From assembly GCA_028704215.1 (NCBI GenBank), contig JAQVLJ010000016.1, positions 1 through 15,085 on the forward strand: a stretch of 15,085 bases of DNA. Direction: 5' to 3'. Source of the stretch: Clostridia bacterium. Its GTDB lineage: Bacteria > Bacillota > Clostridia > Christensenellales > UBA1242. Position numbers and translations under genes: made by a program. How positions within the stretch are numbered: position 1 is the first letter of the stretch; each line of letters starts with the position of its first letter. The notes beneath the pieces were generated by a model. It did not search any database, had not been told where the DNA came from, and worked only from the letters and a program-made list of their open reading frames with translations. Positions 1 through 8,971 of this stretch are shown piece after piece.

Positions 1-1105
1 TGACAGCAGTTTCGCCCAAAATAAGTGCACCAACAATACTCAATGCCAAACCTAAATACTGAGGCATGCGTAGGTTTGCCTCATAAAGTATTTCAAACAG
101 AAGAATGACAAAGAGTATTTCAGCAAAGGGATTGAATGGTATCCCACTTGTAGTGTTTAGAAGTGTAACCAAAAACTCTGTAGGCATAATTTTGTAATGA
201 TACAATTCTATTGCGACGTACGTTCCTGGCAAAAGAACTGCCAAAACTACACCTATAAGCCTTACAATTCGAATAAACCACGCTCTTTGATGCTGATGAT
301 AATAATCATCTGAGTCCTGCAAGTCTTCCATCAAAATAAAAGGTAATGTGAGTACAATTGGCGAACCATCAACCATTATTCCCACCCTGCCTTCTAAGAG
401 TTTTGCACACAAAATATCGGGTTTTTCACAATCTCCAATTTGTTTAAACATTGAATACGGGCGTTTTTTTAAAAATTCTGCAATATAATAACTGTCTACT
501 ATCCCATCAATATCAATTTTTCGTATTCTTTCTGATATTTTTTTTGCAATATTTTTGTCTGCTACACCTTCAAGATAGGTTATTGCGACACATGTTCTAG
601 TAAGTTTTCCCACTTCTAAAAATTCCACAACCAATTTTTCCGTTGCCATACGACGTCGCAACATTGACAAATTCATTTTCAAACTTTCATTGAAGCCTTC
701 TCTTGGTCCTTTTGTAACTGTTGAAGTAGGAGGAACTTGAATGTTTCGAACGGTAATTTTTTCTGCATCAACTGCTATCATTTGTTTTTGGTTTTCAATA
801 ATTAAAACAACAAAGCCCTTTAATATTTCGTGTACTGCTTTTGTTTCGTCATATATATCTTTGACTTCATTGTTTGTCAAAATTTCGGACTTAATTTGCG
901 TTATTATATCTTTTTTTGCCTTACCTTCAAAACTTTGCAAAGGTTCTAAGATACTTTGGTAAGTTTGTTTGTTGTCAGTAATGCTACATAGATACAACAC
1001 CTTGATTGAAATGTTTGCAAAAATAATATCACGTACAATAAAGTCTTTTGAGTGATGCAGACTATTCATAATTCTATCAAAAATTTTGTCCGATACGATG
1101 TCCAT
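1..1105 (-). CDS. GerA-family spore germination protein (partial, C-terminus outside window)
   Basis: This is probably a subunit of a germinant receptor in the inner membrane of the spore (GerA/SpoVAF family). The first 368 codons are open from an ATG at 1105 to the left edge, so the end of the membrane domain is missing. Residues 1 to about 250 form a soluble domain containing a TKGPREGFNESL motif and LRRRMATEKL. Next comes the family hallmark GRVGIMVDGSPIVLTLP (Asp246), followed by EDYY-like DSDDYY and hydrophobic helices with LLPGTYVA, SGIPFNPFAEIL and RMPQYLG. These are characteristic of the family. The ATG is the first possible start after the in-frame stop of the upstream gene. No Shine-Dalgarno sequence precedes it. 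It lies 45 bp downstream of the transglutaminase lipoprotein on the same strand with no terminator between, so cotranscription is possible. GerA proteins usually act with GerB and GerC partners, and any such genes would lie to the left. Confidence 0.93.
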   Translation of the reverse strand, partial: MDIVSDKIFDRIMNSLHHSKDFIVRDIIFANISIKVLYLCSITDNKQTYQSILEPLQSFEGKAKKDIITQIKSEILTNNEVKDIYDETKAVHEILKGFVVLIIENQKQMIAVDAEKITVRNIQVPPTSTVTKGPREGFNESLKMNLSMLRRRMATEKLVVEFLEVGKLTRTCVAITYLEGVADKNIAKKISERIRKIDIDGIVDSYYIAEFLKKRPYSMFKQIGDCEKPDILCAKLLEGRVGIMVDGSPIVLTLPFILMEDLQDSDDYYHQHQRAWFIRIVRLIGVVLAVLLPGTYVAIELYHYKIMPTEFLVTLLNTTSGIPFNPFAEILFVILLFEILYEANLRMPQYLGLALSIVGALILGETAV

Positions 1106-1150
1106 ACATTTAGTGTGAACATATACAAAAAAAATATTATGAATTTGCGA

Positions 1151-4100
1151 TTAAAATACAATCAGTACTTTACTAAAATTCCAAAATGCATAATATGAGA
1201 ATGATAGGGTTGCTGCTTGTGATAAAGCACTGTTTAAATCCACTTCGTTGTCAATTCCCATATCTAATCCGATTTCGTATATGCGACGTGTTGGCTCAAA
1301 TGTATGCAAATGCTCAATATAGCTGATAAGGTGATTCAATTCTAATTGTGACTTCGCTGAATAATCTTGAGTTGTACCCATGAATGAATAGAGTTTTGTT
1401 TCGTAATAATCCAAACTTTCATTTGCGACGTATTCACTATCTATTGGCCAATAGGCACTGTGAGAAGTCATATTAGCATCGCTTTCCATAAAGTACCAGT
1501 GTGTAACGTATTCTACAGCACTTAATGATTGGTCTGCCCAAGTTGCGTCTACAATGTACCAGTTGCCATTGTATTTTACTTTTGCCCAAGCATGATTTCC
1601 GCCGTTTGCACTACCGTTTATTTTAATTGCTTCTATTCCTTCTATACGACACAAAAGAACAAATGTTTTTGCTATTCCATCACAAACAGATACAGCATTG
1701 TCTGTGTCTAATAATATGCCTTCCAAATAAAAGTCTTTGTAATGTCCCACTTCTGTAACGCTACCACTATTTTCCTGTATATAGTTGAGCAAATCAAAAT
1801 CGTAAACGTTCGTTTTTTGTACATAGTCAAATATTGCAACTATTTTTTCATAAGTGTCCATATCGTTGCTTATAATTTCTCTTAGTACTTGTTTTGCATT
1901 ATCATAAATAGTTTTTGCAACACAGTTTGAAGTAAATACTGGTCTTGCTCCATACTGAACAACCATAAATAATTGTTCACTGTTACTTACTATCACTTCT
2001 TCAATTTGTGCAGTATTAATTGCAAATGCTTCAAAATTGCTTGCTCTATCAGAATAAGTAGTTACAATGTCGCCAGCAAAATTGATAGGGTTTTCGCTCT
2101 CACTCGTTGTAAATGTAGTTGTGTTATCTAAATTCATTTGATTGACAAAACTTATGTTGTACACACTAGCACTTGAATTGATTGTTATTTCTCCAATTGC
2201 AGCATATTCAGGATATTCATTGATGGCGCCTGAAACCAAATTGCGTAAAATAATATTATTGGTTGTATTTAAAATAATAGTATTATTATTGTATTTGGTC
2301 ATATATTGTTGCGCCAACTCTGCCACACTTGTAATGAAAACTTTGATAGTATTATCTCTGAACAAAAATTGTTGCCATATTACATTTTCGAAGTTTTCAT
2401 AATCATTGAGGTCGTAGTCCCAATAATTGCCGTACATGAACACCTCTTTTCGAGCAAAATCACTTTGGTATAGCATGGTGTAATTATGTGTTATGCTAAC
2501 AAGTTGAGCATTTGCATAATATCCGCTTCCAAGTGCTATGACTTTAAAGGTGTATTGTCCTTCATCTATAACATAGTCATTTAAGAGTATGCTTGTTGTC
2601 TGATAATTGTTATCAACAAGAGTGTTGTTGACATAGACTTCATATCCGGAAGCATAATCGGAGGCATTCCACGAAATAGAAAAGCCGCTTGTATTATGAG
2701 TGTGCGTCAAGCCAGTAACATCTGCAATACTAAGTTGAACAATTGTTTCATTAATAGATGCAGTTTCGCTATTTAGATAATATTGCGTTATACCTACTGC
2801 TCTTAGCCTGAACAAATAGTTACCTGCTTGACTTAACAAGTTAGTAAAGTCGTAAGGGTTATCTGTAAACAAACTACTCCAATTTCCAATATTAGTAGTA
2901 GTATTGAAAATATAAAGTTGATATCCCTGACAATTAGACAAATTGCCAAAAGTGGCAATGTACGCATTGTCGGATAGAACAACATCAAAGTTTTGAACAA
3001 CATCAAGTTGAATATACAGGTCATAAGGGTCGCATTGATAAGGGTCGGAATCTGTGAAATAGTCGTTCGCATTTGCATTTGCTTGTACTGAAATATTGTA
3101 TTGAGTGGCAATGGTAAAATATTGGGTTAAGTCAATTGTAGTATTTGTAGTTGTAAAAGAAGTACTATTAACTGTCACTGTGTATGAAGATGCAAAGTAT
3201 ACTGGATCAAAAGTTAAAATATAACCATTTCTGTCATCCAACATAACATTTGAAGGTATAGATAATTTGGTAATAAATTGACATTCAATACTATCTGACC
3301 AAGTGCTAGTTAAGTAATATGGCGAATCGGACATTGCTCTAATATTGATTGTATATACGCCATCGGCAGTAAAATAATTGGTCAAATCTACTGGGCTAGA
3401 AGTTACGCTAAACAATCTTGAAATACCGCTCTTGCTTATCATTATTTGATATGACTCAGCGCCTTCTTGATCAATGTCAAAGTACAGTTTGTACATATCT
3501 TTGTTCGTGCCAAAATAAAGGTTGTCCACTTTTTCGATAATTTTGATATAAGCTATTTCATACTCTTCTGAAAATAATGACTCTGCATAGTCTTCATCAC
3601 TTTCAAATATTGATTTTATTTTTAGTGTATAGATTTTTGCTATTGTAAAATATTGTCTCAAATCAACGTAAGTTGTGTATATTTTGTGATTAACTCCGTC
3701 AATATTAATCAAATATGCATTGGCATTTGTCACCGCATCAAAAGTCAAATAACCTGAACTCGTTATATGAATATTTGTTGGAATGTTTAATGATAAAGTT
3801 GCATTAAAAGAACGACTTTCACTTGGTAAAGAATTGTCATAAAAATCATATCCTTCTGCAATCACATAAACAACAATGCTGTTTGTGGTGATATCACTTG
3901 TTGGTAAAAGGATTTGTTTTGTAGCAATGCCACTTCTGTATAAGTTGCTGTTAATATACAATACGTATGTTTTGCAATTACTATCAGAAGTCCAAGTGAT
4001 ATAATAATAATCTTCTTCTCTTTGTATACTCATTATTTCTGGAGCATTCAATGTAGCACGTACGGTATAAGTAGGAGAAAGCGCAGAAATATCTGATGAT

Positions 4101-4951
4101 AAAAAATGCTCGTATCCAAGTGCTTGTAATGAAATAACGTATTCCCCTACCTCTGATAAATCATAACCAACATCTTCCAAATTTATTTTGCCACTTTCGA
4201 TTTGGTTTGAAGACAAAATGGCTTTTTCATTATTGATTGTTAAAGCAAAATTTTGGCTGTTGCTATCAGCAGAAAAAACTAGTTCGGTTTTTGTATTGTC
4301 TTTATTGATGCGCAATCCTGTTGGACTAGATAGTTTCAAAAAGTTTTGATACACAATTGCTTGCGACCAATCACTTGTCTGTATTCTTTCGTTTGTACTA
4401 ACTGCATTTACATAAAAAGCATAAGCACCGGCACTTTGCATATAATTTGAGATGTCTACTCTATTCATAGTAAGTGGATATGTTCCGATAATAACAGCAG
4501 GCTCGCCCAATTTAACCACTTTTAAAGTGTATGAGTTGGCATTCAAAATAACATTCCATGTTAGTGTCTTGTCATTTATAATCGCATTTGGTTGAGTGAG
4601 TTTTGTAGTATTGCTATAATAAAATATTTCACTATACTCGCTTTCTTTATAAGCGCCATCTGAGATTGAACGCACCTTAATAGAATAATTTTTTAATTCC
4701 AAAAATACATCTGTACAATCCAAATAATTCGTATGAGTGGTATAAGAAACATCATCAATTACAATGTTGTATCCACTTGCGTTTTCCGTTTCGGATATTT
4801 GAATTATTTTGTTGTCGCCGACTTCTACTACATCAAAAAAAGTGGGTGTATTGAGTGTACCAACATAGTTTTCAGCATTTAAAAAACAACCACTTAAAAA
4901 AAGTGAAAAAACAAAAATTAAAATAAATAATATATTCTTTTTAAATTTCAT
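1151..4951 (-). CDS. Lipoprotein with about nine fibronectin-III-like repeats and a transglutaminase-type domain
   Basis: This is a 1266-aa cell-surface protein. Residues 1-21 are a lipoprotein signal (basic start, hydrophobic core) ending in the lipobox LSGC, with Cys22 as the lipidated residue. From about 30 to 828 there are nine units of roughly 88-95 residues. Each starts near an L-x-x-P element, carries a YxIxV strand and often a D-L-x-x-Y-F-T motif (for example around 422, 522 and 607), which suggests fibronectin-III-like beta-sandwiches. Residues about 829-1000 form a linker. Residues about 1030-1170 match a transglutaminase-like (papain-fold) core with a plausible triad of Cys1090 (AVSVCDGIAKTF), His1120 (GGNHAWAKV) and Asp1135 (WYIVDATW). 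Proteins of this type may act as surface peptidases or crosslinkers, and the substrate cannot be told. The gene has its own promoter upstream but no clear ribosome binding site. A gerA-type gene follows. The domain calls are firm and the biological role is unknown. Confidence 0.9.
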   Translation of the reverse strand: MKFKKNILFILIFVFSLFLSGCFLNAENYVGTLNTPTFFDVVEVGDNKIIQISETENASGYNIVIDDVSYTTHTNYLDCTDVFLELKNYSIKVRSISDGAYKESEYSEIFYYSNTTKLTQPNAIINDKTLTWNVILNANSYTLKVVKLGEPAVIIGTYPLTMNRVDISNYMQSAGAYAFYVNAVSTNERIQTSDWSQAIVYQNFLKLSSPTGLRINKDNTKTELVFSADSNSQNFALTINNEKAILSSNQIESGKINLEDVGYDLSEVGEYVISLQALGYEHFLSSDISALSPTYTVRATLNAPEIMSIQREEDYYYITWTSDSNCKTYVLYINSNLYRSGIATKQILLPTSDITTNSIVVYVIAEGYDFYDNSLPSESRSFNATLSLNIPTNIHITSSGYLTFDAVTNANAYLINIDGVNHKIYTTYVDLRQYFTIAKIYTLKIKSIFESDEDYAESLFSEEYEIAYIKIIEKVDNLYFGTNKDMYKLYFDIDQEGAESYQIMISKSGISRLFSVTSSPVDLTNYFTADGVYTINIRAMSDSPYYLTSTWSDSIECQFITKLSIPSNVMLDDRNGYILTFDPVYFASSYTVTVNSTSFTTTNTTIDLTQYFTIATQYNISVQANANANDYFTDSDPYQCDPYDLYIQLDVVQNFDVVLSDNAYIATFGNLSNCQGYQLYIFNTTTNIGNWSSLFTDNPYDFTNLLSQAGNYLFRLRAVGITQYYLNSETASINETIVQLSIADVTGLTHTHNTSGFSISWNASDYASGYEVYVNNTLVDNNYQTTSILLNDYVIDEGQYTFKVIALGSGYYANAQLVSITHNYTMLYQSDFARKEVFMYGNYWDYDLNDYENFENVIWQQFLFRDNTIKVFITSVAELAQQYMTKYNNNTIILNTTNNIILRNLVSGAINEYPEYAAIGEITINSSASVYNISFVNQMNLDNTTTFTTSESENPINFAGDIVTTYSDRASNFEAFAINTAQIEEVIVSNSEQLFMVVQYGARPVFTSNCVAKTIYDNAKQVLREIISNDMDTYEKIVAIFDYVQKTNVYDFDLLNYIQENSGSVTEVGHYKDFYLEGILLDTDNAVSVCDGIAKTFVLLCRIEGIEAIKINGSANGGNHAWAKVKYNGNWYIVDATWADQSLSAVEYVTHWYFMESDANMTSHSAYWPIDSEYVANESLDYYETKLYSFMGTTQDYSAKSQLELNHLISYIEHLHTFEPTRRIYEIGLDMGIDNEVDLNSALSQAATLSFSYYAFWNFSKVLIVF

Positions 4952-4995
4952 CTTAGTTATTTTGCCAAATAATTATAAAAATATAATTACAATTA

Positions 4996-5025
4996 ATTAT
5001 ATAACACTCATTCACTTAATGGCAA
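4996..5025 (-). promoter_or_regulatory. Sigma-A-type promoter for the lipoprotein gene
   Basis: Read on the minus strand, TTGCCA (5025-5020) and TATAAT (5001-4996) are separated by 18 bp. This is a 5/6 match at -35 and a 6/6 match at -10. Transcription would start near 4989, giving a leader of about 38 nt that is very AT-rich and has no Shine-Dalgarno sequence before the ATG at 4951. AT-rich DNA yields chance -10 boxes, but the paired -35 and the position make this one credible. No equally good promoter is visible for the divergent gene at 5101. Confidence 0.6.
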
Positions 5026-5086
5026 ACAAAAATCCAAAGTAATATTGTTGCAATCATATTCTAAAATTGCTTGCATAAATATAAAT

Positions 5087-5092
5087 AAGGAG
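5087..5092 (+). promoter_or_regulatory. Ribosome binding site of the PRC-barrel gene
   Basis: AAGGAG lies 8 nt before the ATG at 5101. It is one of only two clear Shine-Dalgarno sequences in the window and it fixes the start. Confidence 0.8.
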
Positions 5093-5100
5093 CAAAATAT

Positions 5101-5865
5101 ATGAACATAAAAGATATATTAAACAAACCTGTTTTGTCATTATATGAAGGCGAATTGATAGGTATTATCGATACTATTTGGTTTGACAAAAAACTAAAAA
5201 ATTTGGTAGCAATAGAGTTGGTTAGTGAAGATAATTTGAGGTTTGTCGTACATACAAAAAATATTTATCATGTAGGCAAAAATGCTGTAACAATAAAAAA
5301 CACCGACCATGCTGATTTAAAAGAAAATTTAGAGCCTTTTGATTATGTAAAAAATCCTATTGGAAATAAAGTATATACAATCAACGGCGAATTAAAAGGG
5401 GTCATACACAACATTGAGTTGAATGACAAATTTTTGATTACAAAAGTCAATTTGGACAAAGACATAGAAATTGACTTGGCAAAAATCGCAAATTGCAGCA
5501 AAAATACAATTTTGATATATGATGAAAACACCACCATAAATGTAAATAAATTTAAGTTTTTAGCCAAACCAAAAAAAATGAAAACAAAAAAAGATATAAA
5601 CGTAACCACTTTGCCAATTATTTCTGAACCTGAACAAGCGGACGATGAAGAAAGAAAACATATTGTTTTACCTATACCTACTTTGACAAATGAACAAAAA
5701 ATAGTTAATAACACGAGTTTTATATTAGGAAGAAAAGTTAATAAAGATATTTTTGGTTTAAATAACGATATAATAGTGAAAAAAAATACCAAAATTACTC
5801 AACAAATTATCAAAAACGCAAGTCGCTTCGGAAAACTAAAAGAATTAATGATTTTTAGCGAATAA
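5101..5865 (+). CDS. PRC-barrel domain protein
   Basis: This is a 254-aa cytoplasmic protein with no signal peptide or membrane segment. Residues 1-68 (KPVLSLYEGELIGIIDTIWF, then an AIELV strand and HTKNIYHVG) read as a PRC-barrel, a small beta-barrel also found in photosynthetic reaction-centre subunit H and in RimM. Residues about 84-142 (PIGNKVYTINGELKGVIHNI) read as a second, more diverged copy. A charged linker (about 155-200) leads to a conserved-looking tail, ILGRKVNKDIFGLNNDIIVK followed by KLKELMIF, which resembles a third short beta element. PRC-barrels usually mediate protein or RNA contacts, and the partner here is unknown. The gene lies directly upstream of addB on the same strand with no terminator between. 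A functional link to AddAB is possible, but addB also has its own promoter. The domain call is good and the function is open. Confidence 0.82.
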   Translation: MNIKDILNKPVLSLYEGELIGIIDTIWFDKKLKNLVAIELVSEDNLRFVVHTKNIYHVGKNAVTIKNTDHADLKENLEPFDYVKNPIGNKVYTINGELKGVIHNIELNDKFLITKVNLDKDIEIDLAKIANCSKNTILIYDENTTINVNKFKFLAKPKKMKTKKDINVTTLPIISEPEQADDEERKHIVLPIPTLTNEQKIVNNTSFILGRKVNKDIFGLNNDIIVKKNTKITQQIIKNASRFGKLKELMIFSE

Positions 5866-5882
5866 ACTAATATTTTGATTGG

Positions 5883-5911
5883 TTGCTAATACGAAAGTAA
5901 AATGATATAAT
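5883..5911 (+). promoter_or_regulatory. Near-consensus extended -10 promoter just before addB
   Basis: TTGCTA (5883-5888), a 17-bp spacer and TATAAT (5906-5911), with the extended -10 TG at 5903-5904, form a strong sigma-A-type promoter. The expected transcription start, about 7 nt after the -10, falls at 5918, the A of the addB ATG. The transcript would therefore have essentially no 5' leader, which agrees with the absence of any Shine-Dalgarno sequence at this start. Confidence 0.68.
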
Positions 5912-5917
5912 TTGCTT

Positions 5918-8900
5918 ATGCAAATTATTTTTTTACCTGCTAAAAACATAAATCATAGTATGCAAAATACTGTCGATAACATAAAAAAAATCGACACTTC
6001 TTTGCACAAAATTAAAATTTTTGTGCCAGACAAATTGTCGCTCGAAATGGAAAAAATGATTTTTAAAAGACTCAACATTGACTGTACTTTTGACATAGAA
6101 GTAACTACAATAAATAGATTTTGTAACAAACATTTAAAAAAGCATGATATAGATGTAAAGTATTTGTCCAAAATAGGCGGAATAATCCTAACTAACAAAA
6201 TTTTAAACGAAAAAAATATTAATTTGAAATGCTTAAAAAAAGAAAATTTTTCGTATGCTTATAGTTCGGAGATATATAAAACGTTGTCGCAATTAAAGTC
6301 GTGTATGACGGAAAGCGAAAGTTTGCAAACTTTTAATTCAAAAAACTTGCAGTTGCAAAATAAAATAAACGATTTAGGTATGTTGCTCAACGAGTATAAC
6401 ATTGCAAAAGCAGACTTGTTGGATGCAAACGATGTAATAACAGCAACAATTTTGACCTTACAAGATGACGAATACAAAGATGAAATATTCTTTTTTGTTG
6501 GATATGATGACTATACTTTTCAAGGATATGCTTTTATCGAGCGTTTGATACAATTGTGTCACTCTACCTATTTGTGTGTTTATCAAAATACTGATTCAAA
6601 AAACAGACATATTTATCCTAATCAGACGTACGAAAGACTCCGCTTTGTCGCTACCAAATTAGCGTGTGTAAGTAAAGTAATTCCAGGCAAATTAGAACAA
6701 GACAATTTGCACACTTATTTGACTGACAATCTTTTTGCTTTATCAAATTTATCTTACACAACTTACAAAAATGAAGATGTGGTTTTGTTTGGTGCTAACA
6801 CAATAGATGAAGAAATCGAATATGTAGCAAGAAAAATCCGTGAGGGTGTATTGAACGGATATAGTTTCAATGAATTTGGAGTGTGTGTATATGGGCTTGA
6901 CAAGTTTGCAGACAAAATAAAACGTTCATTTGATAAATATGAAATCAATTATTATATCGACACAAAACATTCGCTTTTTAATACTGAGTTGTGCCGTTTT
7001 GTTTCAGCATATTTGTCACTTGTTCAAAACAATTTTGATAATGATAGTTTGTGTGACTTTTGCGCAAATGCACTCTGCCCTTTGACCAAAGACGAAAAAA
7101 TTAAGTTGTTAAAATATCTACAAAAAACAAAACGTTGTGGTAGTTTTCATTCAATTGAGTTAAAAACAGATGAAAATATTTTGGATTCAATTAAAAAACT
7201 AAATATAATTTTTGATAACATAAACATTGACAAAACTTCAAAATCAAAACAGATTTTGGAAGATTTGAACACATTGTTTGCAAACCTTTCAATCGAAAGC
7301 GCTCTCATCAATATTGCAAATGAAATAGAAAATTTGTATGAACAAAAGATACTTATGCGTTCTTTTGACTCGCTTATAGAAGTTTTGAACGAAATAGAAA
7401 CACATTATGCCGAAAGTAATTTGACATGTTTTATTGATATACTCAAAAACTCAAGTAAAGAACAATCAATCACTCCTCTGCCACTCAGTATAGACTGTGT
7501 AGAAGTAAGCGACAGCAATGAAAATTTCAAAACCTATAAAAACTTGTTTATTATCAACTGCACAAAAAATACTGCACCAAGTGTTGTGCAAGATTGTGGT
7601 ATTATTTTGGACAAAGAAATTGTAGAGTTACATAATACTGCCGAAATTGCTCCTAGCATTTCGTATATAAACAAATTGGCAAAATTTCAACTCTTTAACT
7701 TGGCGCAATGCTTTGACAAGAGTTTGACTATTACTATGTCTATCGTCGACAATTATCAAAAAAGTGAACTAGTAAATGAACTTCAAAAACGATTTTTTAT
7801 AGCAAAGCACGATACAGACGAAACACAAATCTTGCCTTTACCAATACATTCAGCTATAGATTACAAATATCTTCCGTTAAGCAAGATTGACTATTCTGAA
7901 TATACTTGTGACAAAAATCGAAATGAAAATAACGGAGTGCCTTATGACAAATATTTATCAGAAGATAACTGCGATATTTTGCTCAAAAAGGGATACGTAT
8001 CCAGTTCACAGTTAGAAAAGTATTTTGCCTGTCCATTTTATCATTTTGCTTCGTATGGTCTAAAACTCAAAGAAAAAGAAGTTGCTGATTTGCAAGCATT
8101 TGATTTCGGCAACTTTATGCATGAATTGGTAAAAGTCTATTATGAAAGTAAAAAAGATATTATTGATATCCAAAACTTTTGTAAAGATTTTGTTTCAAAA
8201 AAATTACCTAAATCACACTACTCAAAAAATTTGCAATTCAAAAACTCTCTGACCAACGAGTGTTTACGCTTATTGACAAAACTGAATTACCAAGATAAGA
8301 ATTCACAATTTGTACCTACCTATTTCGAATTTGGTTTGTCTGAACAAAATTTCTTTAAAACAAGCGAACTTACGCTAGTGTCCAAAGTAGATAGGATAGA
8401 TTTGGTGTCAGATGCTTTTAGAATAGTCGATTACAAAACGGGCGGGGACAAACCTGATTTTGACGATTTGTACTATGGTAAAAAGATACAGTTATTTTTG
8501 TACGCAATGCTAACTCAAAAGAAGTTGAATTTACCTTGCGTGGGTGTGTTTTATTTGCCGATAAGAAATAAATTCACAGATAATGCTGACAAAATGTATA
8601 GTTTGCAGGGTTTTTATTTGAACGATTTGAATGTCGCAAAACTAATGGATATTAGACTAGGCAACGAAGAGTTTTTAAAAAGCGATATAATCAATATTGA
8701 ACTAAAAAAAGACCTAACATTCAAAAAATGTGAATATAGTTTAACAAAAAGCGAATTTGAAAAAATTTATGACTATGTAGATGCCTTGTGTCAACAAGCC
8801 ATAGTCGAAATAAAAAAAGGCTATATCGAGCCATCACCTGCAACTAAAAATAATTGCAAGTATTGTCCTTATTTGCAATTATGTAAAAAAAATAGCCTTA

Positions 8901-8971
8901 AAATAAATTGCAGAAAAAATAGCAAGATAAAAAAATCTTTTATTACAGGAGGCAAAGAGGAGAATGAATGA
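5918..8971 (+). CDS. addB: ATP-dependent helicase/nuclease subunit B (AddB)
   Basis: AddB is the partner of AddA in the helicase-nuclease that resects double-strand breaks for RecA. From the ATG at 5918 the protein has 1017 residues, somewhat shorter than well-studied AddB proteins. The C-terminal RecB-type nuclease is intact: KVDRID (Asp825) and IVDYKTGG (Asp838, Lys840), preceded by FGNFMHELV. The four cysteines of the AddB iron-sulfur cluster are present: Cys705 in LEKYFACPFYHFASYGL, then Cys980, Cys983 and Cys989 in NCKYCPYLQLC. The N-terminal strand IIFLPA is followed by KNINHS where AddB normally has a degenerate Walker A (GxxGSGKT), so ATP binding by this subunit is probably lost. A TTG at 5912 is an alternative start. 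I prefer ATG because it places the first strand correctly and coincides with the predicted transcription start. The gene overlaps addA by 8 bp. Confidence 0.9.
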   Translation: MQIIFLPAKNINHSMQNTVDNIKKIDTSLHKIKIFVPDKLSLEMEKMIFKRLNIDCTFDIEVTTINRFCNKHLKKHDIDVKYLSKIGGIILTNKILNEKNINLKCLKKENFSYAYSSEIYKTLSQLKSCMTESESLQTFNSKNLQLQNKINDLGMLLNEYNIAKADLLDANDVITATILTLQDDEYKDEIFFFVGYDDYTFQGYAFIERLIQLCHSTYLCVYQNTDSKNRHIYPNQTYERLRFVATKLACVSKVIPGKLEQDNLHTYLTDNLFALSNLSYTTYKNEDVVLFGANTIDEEIEYVARKIREGVLNGYSFNEFGVCVYGLDKFADKIKRSFDKYEINYYIDTKHSLFNTELCRFVSAYLSLVQNNFDNDSLCDFCANALCPLTKDEKIKLLKYLQKTKRCGSFHSIELKTDENILDSIKKLNIIFDNINIDKTSKSKQILEDLNTLFANLSIESALINIANEIENLYEQKILMRSFDSLIEVLNEIETHYAESNLTCFIDILKNSSKEQSITPLPLSIDCVEVSDSNENFKTYKNLFIINCTKNTAPSVVQDCGIILDKEIVELHNTAEIAPSISYINKLAKFQLFNLAQCFDKSLTITMSIVDNYQKSELVNELQKRFFIAKHDTDETQILPLPIHSAIDYKYLPLSKIDYSEYTCDKNRNENNGVPYDKYLSEDNCDILLKKGYVSSSQLEKYFACPFYHFASYGLKLKEKEVADLQAFDFGNFMHELVKVYYESKKDIIDIQNFCKDFVSKKLPKSHYSKNLQFKNSLTNECLRLLTKLNYQDKNSQFVPTYFEFGLSEQNFFKTSELTLVSKVDRIDLVSDAFRIVDYKTGGDKPDFDDLYYGKKIQLFLYAMLTQKKLNLPCVGVFYLPIRNKFTDNADKMYSLQGFYLNDLNVAKLMDIRLGNEEFLKSDIINIELKKDLTFKKCEYSLTKSEFEKIYDYVDALCQQAIVEIKKGYIEPSPATKNNCKYCPYLQLCKKNSLKINCRKNSKIKKSFITGGKEENE
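8947..8962 (+). promoter_or_regulatory. Ribosome binding site region of addA inside the end of addB
   Basis: AGGAGG (8947-8952) lies 11 nt before the addA ATG, and a second purine-rich GAGGAG (8957-8962) lies immediately before it. The start at 8964 sits in ATGAATGA, where addB ends with the TGA at 8969-8971. This arrangement suits translational coupling of the two subunits. Confidence 0.75.

Noticed and set aside
1135..1141. CATAATA on the minus strand, 29 bp before the GerA-type start, resembling a sigma-G -10 element.
   Set aside because: No sigma-G-like -35 (GNATR type) lies at the proper 17-18 bp distance, and the motif is easily met by chance in this AT-rich DNA.
5045..5085. Promoter for the PRC-barrel gene from TTGTTG or TTGCAA boxes.
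   Set aside because: No -10 box lies at a workable distance. The TATAAA at 5080-5085 would place the start inside the ribosome binding site.
5343..5792. Open reading frame of 149 codons on the minus strand inside the PRC-barrel gene.
   Set aside because: It is a hydrophobic shadow of the real gene on the other strand, with no start signal and no family-like sequence.
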